Shown here: in pieces, positions 1 to 5,848 of the stretch
How the letters are laid out: each line of letters starts with the position of its first letter
How positions within the stretch are numbered: position 1 is the first letter of the stretch
NCBI GenBank assembly: GCA_011049495.1
Contig: DSBF01000034.1
Span: 1-30,554 of the forward strand
Origin: Ignavibacteria bacterium
GTDB taxonomy: Bacteria > Bacteroidota > Ignavibacteria > Ignavibacteriales > Melioribacteraceae
Direction: 5' to 3'
DNA length: 30,554 bases
The notes under the pieces: model-generated
The model's input: only the letters and a program-made list of their open reading frames with translations
What the model was told of the DNA's origin: nothing
The model's database searches: none
Translations under genes and position numbers: made by a program

Positions 1-143
1 AAAGCTTTTTGATCACCCTTCTTGATTTTTTTAGCAAGTTCAATTTCTTCGTCGGCTGTTAGTAAATCTACTTTACCGATTTCCTGCAAATATTTATCTA
101 AGGATTGGCTTTCACGATTTGTAAATTGCTTAGTGATCTTCAA
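1..143 (-). CDS. rpoD: RNA polymerase primary sigma factor RpoD (N-terminal part, cut by window edge)
   Basis: Only the first 47 codons are in the window. They read as the N-terminus of the short Bacteroidetes/Chlorobi-type housekeeping sigma-70: the opening LKITKQFTNRESQSLDKYL and the following QEIGKVDLLTADEEIELAKK correspond to sigma region 1.2 of that family. The protein directs core RNA polymerase to most promoters. The start is taken as TTG at 141-143 because AGGAG lies 7 nt upstream (minus strand) and no in-frame ATG is present. The upstream vertex-protein gene ends only 10 nt away, so the Shine-Dalgarno sits in that gap and the two genes are probably cotranscribed. Family call is from recognisable sequence; the rest of the gene is not visible. 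Confidence 0.88.
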   Translation of the reverse strand, partial: MKITKQFTNRESQSLDKYLQEIGKVDLLTADEEIELAKKIKKGDQKA

Positions 144-153
144 ATGAAAACTC

Positions 154-426
154 CTAATTGATTTCCGAATTAATTGAATCAACAATACCAACAATAGATG
201 CATCAACCGGTGCCATATCAACAGAAAGCGGAATTACCGCTTCGCTTGCGGTTATATAAAAAACAATTTCACCGGGACCTGCACCAATTGTATCTAATGC
301 AACTATTGGTCTGCCAATATTTTCTTTTTTAGAATTTATCGGTTGAACAAATTGCATTTTATAATTCTTCACCGAATCATACTTTCGAGTAGCCCAGATA
401 GTTCCTATAACTTTACCAAGTATCAT
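154..426 (-). CDS. Bacterial microcompartment vertex (pentamer) protein, EutN/CcmL family, second copy
   Basis: A 90-residue protein that spans the single domain of the EutN/CcmL family (BMC-P), whose members form pentamers capping the vertices of protein-shelled microcompartments. Visible family features are the start MILGKVIGTIWATRK, the central VALDTIGAGPGEIVF and the C-terminal APVDASIVGIVDSI. The usual GSSAR-type turn after the central strand is replaced by TASEAV, so this copy differs from its neighbour at a conserved loop. ATG start; the upstream paralogue stops 4 nt before it. No shell hexamer gene (BMC-H/T) or encapsulated enzyme is recognisable nearby except possibly deoB. Family is secure; which compartment it serves is unknown. 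Confidence 0.9.
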   Translation of the reverse strand: MILGKVIGTIWATRKYDSVKNYKMQFVQPINSKKENIGRPIVALDTIGAGPGEIVFYITASEAVIPLSVDMAPVDASIVGIVDSINSEIN

Positions 427-430
427 TAAA

Positions 431-730
431 TTAATTCTTTAAAGTTTCTTGAAGATTATCTTTAACGCTAACATCTAATTTATCAACAATAGCCATTATT
501 ACGGCATCGACAGGTTTGTTTTTGGTAATATTTGTTTGTCTTGCCGAACTGCCCAGTGCGGCAAGAACAATTTCGCCAACACCGGCTCCAACGGAATCAA
601 CTGCAACAACAAAATTTTTGAGTGGTTTATAATCGAGATCTAATTCCCGGACAATTAAAAATTTTGCGCCGACTAAATTTTCATCTTTACGAGTTGACCA
701 AACTGTTCCTATAACTTTACCTAATAACAC
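431..730 (-). CDS. Bacterial microcompartment vertex (pentamer) protein, EutN/CcmL family, first copy
   Basis: A 99-residue EutN/CcmL-family protein. It starts MLLGKVIGTVWSTRKDENL, has the core VAVDSVGAGVGEIVL followed by the typical GSSARQT turn, and the closing PVDAVIMAIVD. About 17 residues (DKLDVSVKD onward) extend past the usual end of the domain; the second copy lacks them. Start is GTG at 728-730, preceded by GAGGTGA, which overlaps the stop codon of the PIN gene upstream (8-nt gap). It lies 4 nt before the second vertex gene, a tandem arrangement that suggests duplication followed by divergence. Known family role: pentameric vertex of a microcompartment shell. No other shell gene is in the window. 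Confidence 0.91.
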   Translation of the reverse strand: MLLGKVIGTVWSTRKDENLVGAKFLIVRELDLDYKPLKNFVVAVDSVGAGVGEIVLAALGSSARQTNITKNKPVDAVIMAIVDKLDVSVKDNLQETLKN

Positions 731-738
731 TAATCACC

Positions 739-1125
739 TCACAAATTATTTGGATCAATTATTTTAATTCCGGTTAAAGAATATTTTTCCTTGTTATAAG
801 TTACAATCGGCAACTTGCTGATTTTTGCCGTTGCACAAAATAAAGCGTCTCTTACAGAATCAACTTTATCAATAAACTCATTAACCAACAAACTGTAACG
901 AGAATGAAAACCAAGAACATTAACCGAACGCATTAGTGCATCAACTAACTTTTTTTCTTCTTTTTTTCGAGAAGCAAAATATAACTCAGCGGAATTTATA
1001 ACAGTTGTAAAACAAATTCCACATTCCATAACTTTTTCTAAATCGGATTTTGTATTTTTTTCATGTGTTAAATGCTGAAATAAAACATCCGTATCAATCA
1101 TATATTCATTTTTCTTATTGCTCAT
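739..1125 (-). CDS. PIN-domain protein (VapC-like putative ribonuclease)
   Basis: A 128-residue single PIN domain, the fold of VapC toxins and related Mg-dependent ribonucleases. The N-terminal strand reads YMIDTDVLF (Asp11, with a second Asp13), followed by INSAELYFA (Glu47) and VRDALFCATA (Asp93), then the PIVTYNKEKY strand near the end. These match three of the conserved acidic positions; the fourth, often Asp in VapC, is Asn111 here. ATG start overlaps the stop of the 97-residue gene upstream in an ATGA arrangement, which suggests translational coupling of the pair, as in toxin-antitoxin modules. Its neighbour shows no known antitoxin domain, so toxin function is an inference only. It could equally be a housekeeping nuclease. 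Confidence 0.8.
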   Translation of the reverse strand: MSNKKNEYMIDTDVLFQHLTHEKNTKSDLEKVMECGICFTTVINSAELYFASRKKEEKKLVDALMRSVNVLGFHSRYSLLVNEFIDKVDSVRDALFCATAKISKLPIVTYNKEKYSLTGIKIIDPNNL

Positions 1126-1415
1126 ACAATAATTCTTTTAACAAAATCTGAATTTTTTAATTCCCCTTTTGAAATAAGAAAATCAAGAACAACGGCATCG
1201 GGCAAGGACTGCATTTCTTTTATTTTTACAAATGAGTGCAGATTAATTTTATTACTTATGGTAATTTTATTTTTATTATCAATACTTTCTGCGCTTGCTT
1301 CAACTATGCCTTTATTAACCAATGAGTTTATCTTTTCCTGCAGACCTGTAATGTTGCCTTCTTTATCCGGCACAAATTTGAAACCTTCCAAGAGAAACAA
1401 AAGAGAATCATTCAT
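1122..1415 (-). CDS. Unrecognised 97-residue protein, overlapping deoB and the PIN gene
   Basis: I do not recognise this family. The protein has a mixed pattern: a hydrophobic start (MNDSLLFLLEGFKFV), a helix-like stretch around residues 24-36 (LQEKINSLVNKG), an alternating polar segment rich in Asn/Lys/Ile around 47-62, and a C-terminal helix pair around SLPDAVVLDFLISKG. There is no signal peptide, metal motif or obvious DNA-binding motif. It overlaps the 3' end of deoB by 8 bp and the PIN gene by 4 bp, so it is almost certainly a real, translationally coupled gene. Its position directly before a PIN gene fits an antitoxin, but the sequence itself gives no support for that. Confidence 0.68.
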   Translation of the reverse strand: MNDSLLFLLEGFKFVPDKEGNITGLQEKINSLVNKGIVEASAESIDNKNKITISNKINLHSFVKIKEMQSLPDAVVLDFLISKGELKNSDFVKRIIV

Positions 1416-2571
1416 TTAGAAAACTACTGCCCGATAAATTATTATTGATTTTGTAAAAATGAGCAACGGTTTGAGCCGCATCGGAAAATGTTTTCCTAAT
1501 TCCCAAATTTCTTCCGGCTTTGTTTTTCCGATAGAAAAGTAAAGGTACGTATTCTCTACTATGATCGGTACTTGGGGTAGTTGGATCATTACCATGATCA
1601 GCCGTTATAATTAATGCATCGGTTTCGTCCAGGTTTTCAAGAAAACTTGGAAGCCAATCATCGAATTCCCTAAGGGCGTTATAAAATCCAACCGTATCAT
1701 TTCGATGACCAAAGTATACATCAAAATCGACTAAGTTTATAAACACAAAGCTATTCTTCACGGCGCTTGTATAATGAATAAGTTTCGACATGCCCTCGGA
1801 ATTACTTTTGGCTTTTTCATTTACATCAATCCCGTTGTAATTAAAGAGATCACTTATCTTCCCGATTGCAATTGTTTGTATGTTATTCTGCTGAAGATAA
1901 TTCAGTATTGTATCTGAGGGAGGATTAAGCGAAAAATCTTTCCTGTTTGTTGTTCGATTGAAGTTACCCGGTTCGCCGATAAAAGGTCTGGCAATTACTC
2001 TTCCTACTGTATGTTGCCCTACTAAAACTTTATCGCGGGCAATTTGACAAATTTCGTATAGTCTTTCAACCGGAATAACATCTTCATGAGCGGCAATTTG
2101 AAAAACTGAATCCGCAGAAGTATAAACAATTGGGTAACCTGTCTTTACATGTTCAACACCGAGTTCATCAATAATTGCAGTTCCCGATGCCGGTTTATTG
2201 CCTAAAATTCCACTTACATTAGCTGCTTGTTTAAAATTTTCAACTACATCTTCCGGGAATCCGTTCGGATAATATGGAAAATCAAAATCAAGTTTAAGTC
2301 CGGCAATTTCCCAATGCCCCGTTGTGGAATCTTTTCCTTTAGACACTTCCTGCATTTTACCGTATGAAGCGAGAGGTTTAACTGACGGGGGGAGACCACT
2401 AATTTCAATTATGTTTCCTAAACCGAGCGATTGAAGGTTAGGGAGATTAAACTCTCCAATATGCTTTGCAATATTGGCAATGGTGTTGCTTCCTTCGTCG
2501 CCGTAATTACCGGCATCCGGCAATTCACCAACACCGACACCGTCAAGAATTATTATAAAAAAATTATTCAT
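1408..2571 (-). CDS. deoB: Phosphopentomutase DeoB
   Basis: A 387-residue phosphopentomutase of the alkaline-phosphatase superfamily; it interconverts (deoxy)ribose 1-phosphate and 5-phosphate in nucleoside catabolism, in the cytoplasm. Metal ligands and active-site residues are in place: Asp10 in the IIILDGVGVGELPDA start, the phospho-acceptor Thr84 in KDSTTGHWE, Asp284 and His289 in VDFDVYFGHRND, Asp325-His326 in TADHGND and His337 in TDHSREYVPLL. Length is normal for the family. The upstream signalling gene stops only 2 nt before the ATG, and the next gene overlaps its 3' end by 8 bp. Its product deoxyribose 5-phosphate is the substrate of DeoC, an enzyme found in some microcompartment loci, which is notable given the vertex genes downstream. 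Confidence 0.95.
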   Translation of the reverse strand: MNNFFIIILDGVGVGELPDAGNYGDEGSNTIANIAKHIGEFNLPNLQSLGLGNIIEISGLPPSVKPLASYGKMQEVSKGKDSTTGHWEIAGLKLDFDFPYYPNGFPEDVVENFKQAANVSGILGNKPASGTAIIDELGVEHVKTGYPIVYTSADSVFQIAAHEDVIPVERLYEICQIARDKVLVGQHTVGRVIARPFIGEPGNFNRTTNRKDFSLNPPSDTILNYLQQNNIQTIAIGKISDLFNYNGIDVNEKAKSNSEGMSKLIHYTSAVKNSFVFINLVDFDVYFGHRNDTVGFYNALREFDDWLPSFLENLDETDALIITADHGNDPTTPSTDHSREYVPLLFYRKNKAGRNLGIRKTFSDAAQTVAHFYKINNNLSGSSFLNE

Positions 2572-2573
2572 AA

Positions 2574-4466
2574 TTAATTTATACTCTTTACTGAATTTCC
2601 CCCTTTTTCAAGGGCTTTATTTAAGGCTAAGTTGGCATCACTTAATACAAGTTCAACATCGGTTTTATGTGACGCCGATGCAACACCAATCGATACAGTA
2701 AATGTTGTTTGTTTTGTTACAACTGCAATCGGTTTACGAGCAATTTTTATTCGTAACTTTTCGGACCATAAAAAAACATCTTTAGTAGTTGCATTAAAAA
2801 AGTAAACAGCAAATACTCGTTCATCCAAACGCCCGAATAAATTCAAAGGAGTAATTTCCTCGCGTATTGTATTAGCAATGGATTTTAGAACTTTCGGGAA
2901 AGGATTTCCTTCAAACAAAGAATCCTCTTCAATGAAATCGTCAATTTTAATTAAAGCAATTGCACCTTCGGCATTTAATTCATTCGCTTTAAATAAATCA
3001 TTTCTAAGTTGAGAAATAAATGCAGTGCTATTTAAAGCCCTTGTTTCAATATCAACCGATAAAAGAGATTTCAATATTTTCTGTGTAGAATAAGAATGCA
3101 CCATAAATGAAAATATCTTTGTCGATTGTTTCATGAATTGAACATCTTCAGTTGTATATAAATTTTTCTTCAGCGTTTCAAAACATAGTACACCGTAATT
3201 CTGATCATCGTAAACTAAAGGAATAGCGAGAAAAGAACCGTCAAAACTTATGTCTTCACTTTTTGTAAATCTGAAATACTCACCGGAAGAAGTATCATCG
3301 ATCTTAATCGGCATCCCGCTCAGTATGGCTTTTCCTACAATTGTTCCACCTAATTCAACTTCAAGATTTTCACCTATATATTTAAGTGTAGTTCTATTAA
3401 TAATTTTTGATGTTCTGAATTTTTGATCGGCAGGGTCGAAGTAAACAAAAGTAAAAGCACTCCAAGGAATTAATTCTGCAACTGCAGATTCCAACATATC
3501 AAAAAGTTCTTTCTCGTTGCTGAACCGTCTATCAATATTTAATACACCCAATAAAGATTTTAATCTTTGTTCGGCTTGCGATTCGGAAAATTTTTCTTCG
3601 AACAACGAAATTATTATTGATAGAACTCTTACAAATCTTCCCAAAGAATAAATAGTTTCTATCCCGAATGCATCATTTACCTTAGAGTCTAATGCAAGCA
3701 CACCGGCAAGTGATTTGCCATAGAATAAGGGAACACCAACAAAACTTTTTATACCCTGCTTAGAATTATAATAGCGAATAACATCTTTTTCTGCAGTAGA
3801 TGAAATATCAGTTAGTAGTTCCGGTTCTTCTTTTTTAACAATCTTACTTAATATGTCGTCTTCAATATCAAATTTTTGTTCCGTAATAAACTCACCGGAA
3901 CTAGAAACGAATTTCTCGAGTGTCAACCTTTCTTTATTTTTATTATACCAGAAGAAAATTGAAGTATGAGCCATAAATGCTTCTTTTACGACATTTAAAA
4001 TCTTTTCGAGGACAAAAGCAAACTGTTCATCATGAGATACGTTTTCAGGAAGTTCTTCTGTAGCAATAAATTCAAAATTTTGTTTCAGGTCTTGCGGTTT
4101 AAAAAAGTCTCTATTCTTAGAGACATTATCGCTAGGCACATAGTTTTCGCTAGTTATAACTTCAATTTTTTTTGTAGGGGAAACAATTTTAAAATCTTCT
4201 CCGTCATCAACTTCAAAAACGGATTTTGATTTTACGGAAGGTGTTTGTATCTCAACTTCATCGGATAATGAATCTTCAACAGTATTACTAAAAGATTCTT
4301 CTCTTACCGAATCGCGTAAGAAGATTATGAATCCAACATAAAGTACGAGTATAGCGGCGGTTATAATTTTTAGGACGAGATCATCTGCAAGAAACAGAAT
4401 TGTAATCAATACAGGAATAAGTGAAAATATCAAGATACGCTTTCTATTACGAATACTTATTCCCAT
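2574..4466 (-). CDS. Membrane-anchored GAF-GAF protein with degenerate GGDEF domain
   Basis: A 630-residue protein. Residues about 10-27 and 32-50 are two hydrophobic membrane helices; a polar, acidic linker runs to about 145; two GAF-like sensor domains follow (about 150-290, with FVGVPLFYGKSLAGVLALDS, and about 313-457, with FLAIPLVYDDQNYGVLCFE). Residues 473-630 have the GGDEF-domain layout, including the closing VSIGVA and ANLALNKALEKGGN. The catalytic signature is lost: the position of GGDEF reads DERVF within GRLDERVFAVYF (about 545-556), so cyclic-di-GMP synthesis is unlikely and a sensing or scaffold role is more probable. Start chosen as ATG; a TTG 15 nt upstream is possible, and neither has a clear Shine-Dalgarno. 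A promoter candidate lies just upstream. Confidence 0.85.
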   Translation of the reverse strand: MGISIRNRKRILIFSLIPVLITILFLADDLVLKIITAAILVLYVGFIIFLRDSVREESFSNTVEDSLSDEVEIQTPSVKSKSVFEVDDGEDFKIVSPTKKIEVITSENYVPSDNVSKNRDFFKPQDLKQNFEFIATEELPENVSHDEQFAFVLEKILNVVKEAFMAHTSIFFWYNKNKERLTLEKFVSSSGEFITEQKFDIEDDILSKIVKKEEPELLTDISSTAEKDVIRYYNSKQGIKSFVGVPLFYGKSLAGVLALDSKVNDAFGIETIYSLGRFVRVLSIIISLFEEKFSESQAEQRLKSLLGVLNIDRRFSNEKELFDMLESAVAELIPWSAFTFVYFDPADQKFRTSKIINRTTLKYIGENLEVELGGTIVGKAILSGMPIKIDDTSSGEYFRFTKSEDISFDGSFLAIPLVYDDQNYGVLCFETLKKNLYTTEDVQFMKQSTKIFSFMVHSYSTQKILKSLLSVDIETRALNSTAFISQLRNDLFKANELNAEGAIALIKIDDFIEEDSLFEGNPFPKVLKSIANTIREEITPLNLFGRLDERVFAVYFFNATTKDVFLWSEKLRIKIARKPIAVVTKQTTFTVSIGVASASHKTDVELVLSDANLALNKALEKGGNSVKSIN

Positions 4467-4504
4467 AAAATTTTTTTGCAATAATTAGTTGAAAAAGGCG
4501 ATGT

Positions 4505-4533
4505 ATTATAACAAAAGTTCAGTTAAATGTCAT
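4505..4533 (-). promoter_or_regulatory. Putative sigma-70 promoter for the GAF/GGDEF-deoB-eutN-rpoD gene set
   Basis: On the minus strand ATGACA (5 of 6 to the -35 consensus) is followed by a 17-nt spacer and a perfect TATAAT. The -35 box overlaps the last bases of engB, and the predicted transcription start lies about 15-30 nt before the first gene of the downstream set. Spacing and sequence match the general bacterial consensus; activity is inferred. Confidence 0.62.
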
Positions 4534-5114
4534 CAATAGAAGAGCTTACGAAGTCTGTTTACAATCTCTTTTTTCCCAGTTCCTTTCACTGCAGAGTGGA
4601 GCAGTAAATTATCCCCAAACGATACTTCCGGGAAGTATTCTAAAATTTCACTTTTACGTTTTGCTATTTCGCCTTGCTTAAGTTTATCAACTTTGTTTAG
4701 AATAATTGTAAAAGGAATATCGAGTGAGCTTAAAAAATCATTTAATACGATGTCAAGTTCGGTAGGATGATGACGTGCATCAATAAGATGAAACACAGTA
4801 ACTATTTGTCTTGAAGCTTGCAGGTATTCACCAATCAGCTTCTGCCATTTTTCCCTTTCCGTTCTAGAAACTTTTGCATATCCAAAACCCGGCAGGTCTA
4901 CAACATAAAATTTCTCATCAACAATGTAGTAGTTTATTGTTTTTGTTTTCCCGGGTGATGAACTTATCTTTGCAATATTTTTTCTACCGAAGATATTATT
5001 TATAAACGAAGATTTACCAACATTTGATCTGCCTGCTAAAACAATTTCTGGTAAGATCAACTTCGGAAGTTGATTTACTTTTGCAACAGATTTTATGAAT
5101 GAAATATTTTTCAT
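4533..5114 (-). CDS. engB: Ribosome biogenesis GTPase EngB (YihA/YsxC)
   Basis: A 193-residue TRAFAC-class GTPase needed for late assembly of the large ribosomal subunit. The P-loop is GRSNVGKSS (about residues 28-36), switch II region is DLPGFGYAKV, the guanine-specificity motif is NKVDK, and HSAVKGTGK near the C-terminus is the G5 region; the KWQKLIGEYL segment is typical of the family. ATG at 5112-5114 is chosen because MKNISFIKS aligns with the usual start; an upstream in-frame TTG lies within the terminator hairpin. There is no Shine-Dalgarno site before the ATG, and the terminator's T-run ends four bases upstream, so its expression probably depends on readthrough or an unseen promoter. 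Confidence 0.94.
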   Translation of the reverse strand: MKNISFIKSVAKVNQLPKLILPEIVLAGRSNVGKSSFINNIFGRKNIAKISSSPGKTKTINYYIVDEKFYVVDLPGFGYAKVSRTEREKWQKLIGEYLQASRQIVTVFHLIDARHHPTELDIVLNDFLSSLDIPFTIILNKVDKLKQGEIAKRKSEILEYFPEVSFGDNLLLHSAVKGTGKKEIVNRLRKLFY

Positions 5115-5118
5115 AGAT

Positions 5119-5146
5119 AAAAAAAAGAGCAACCGCTTGGTTACTC
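5119..5146 (-). terminator. Intrinsic terminator after rplQ (end of the alpha operon)
   Basis: On the minus strand an 8-bp stem (GAGTAACC paired with GGTTGCTC, one T-G wobble) closes a 4-nt AAGC loop and is followed directly by eight T residues. A run of five A precedes the stem. This is a textbook rho-independent terminator, 31 nt after the rplQ stop codon. It ends four bases before the engB start codon. Confidence 0.88.
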
Positions 5147-5176
5147 TTTTTGCTTTAAAATCAATTTATGAACAAT

Positions 5177-5827
5177 CTATTTATCTTCTTTTTCTTCGGC
5201 AGCACTTTCATCAGTTTCGGAATCGGTTTTTTCTTCAGCAGTTTCAGATTTTACTTCTTCCTTTACTTCTTTTTTTGATTCTTCCGATTTCTTTTTAGAA
5301 GATGTTTTACGTTTGGTTGTTTCCTTTTCTGCTTTTTCTTCTTTATTGTCTTCTATAACTTCTGCTTCCTCGGCTTCTTCTTTCTTCGGAGCTTTTTTAG
5401 ATTTCTTTGCCTTTGCCTCTTCGGCAGTTTTTGATTCTTTAGTTTCTTTCTTTTTGGGAGCTGCAATTTCATTATAGTCAACAAGTTCAATAATTGCTAA
5501 TTCGGCAGCATCACCGGCTCTATATCCAAGCTTCACAACTCTTGTATAACCACCGGGACGATCACCGATTTTTTCTACAATTTCCGAGAATAATTCTTTC
5601 AGCACTTCTTTATCTTTAACAAATCGAGCAACATATCGTCTTGCACTTAGATCATTTTTCTTTGCTTTTGTAATCAATGGTTCAACAAATCTTTTGGTTT
5701 CTTTAGCCTTAGCAAGAGTTGTCTTAATTTTTTTATGTCTCAAAAGCTGAGTAGCCAATGCATTTAATGTAGCTAATCTGTGGCTGGCTGTTCTACCTAA
5801 TTTTCTACCTTTAACTCTATGTCTCAT
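5177..5827 (-). CDS. rplQ: 50S ribosomal protein L17 with long charged C-terminal tail
   Basis: Residues 1 to about 120 are a complete bL17, which lies near the exit of the large-subunit tunnel (MRHRVKGRKLGRTASHR, then the RPGGYTRVVKLGYRAGDAA signature). Residues 121-216 form an extra tail of about 96 residues made almost only of Lys, Glu, Ala, Ser and Thr, with no predicted fold. Bacteroidota-group L17 proteins are often longer than the E. coli one (127 residues), but this tail is as long as most of the core. The tail is in frame, without repeats of exact sequence, and ends at TAG just before the terminator. Last gene of the alpha group. Confidence 0.97.
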   Translation of the reverse strand: MRHRVKGRKLGRTASHRLATLNALATQLLRHKKIKTTLAKAKETKRFVEPLITKAKKNDLSARRYVARFVKDKEVLKELFSEIVEKIGDRPGGYTRVVKLGYRAGDAAELAIIELVDYNEIAAPKKKETKESKTAEEAKAKKSKKAPKKEEAEEAEVIEDNKEEKAEKETTKRKTSSKKKSEESKKEVKEEVKSETAEEKTDSETDESAAEEKEDK

Positions 5828-5848
5828 TATTAAACCTTACGGGATTTA

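Noticed and set aside
739..1415. Calling the pair a VapBC toxin-antitoxin system
   Set aside because: The upstream protein has no recognisable VapB-type DNA-binding domain and the genes sit inside a larger housekeeping-type operon; the evidence supports only a PIN protein with an unknown partner.
5115..5132. Longer engB starting at TTG in the terminator hairpin
   Set aside because: The start would lie inside the terminator stem, and the added residues do not match EngB proteins.
5095..5298. Plus-strand frame across the engB/rplQ junction
   Set aside because: It covers the terminator and the low-complexity L17 tail on the opposite strand; the hydrophobic translation comes from the Lys/Glu-rich codons read in reverse.
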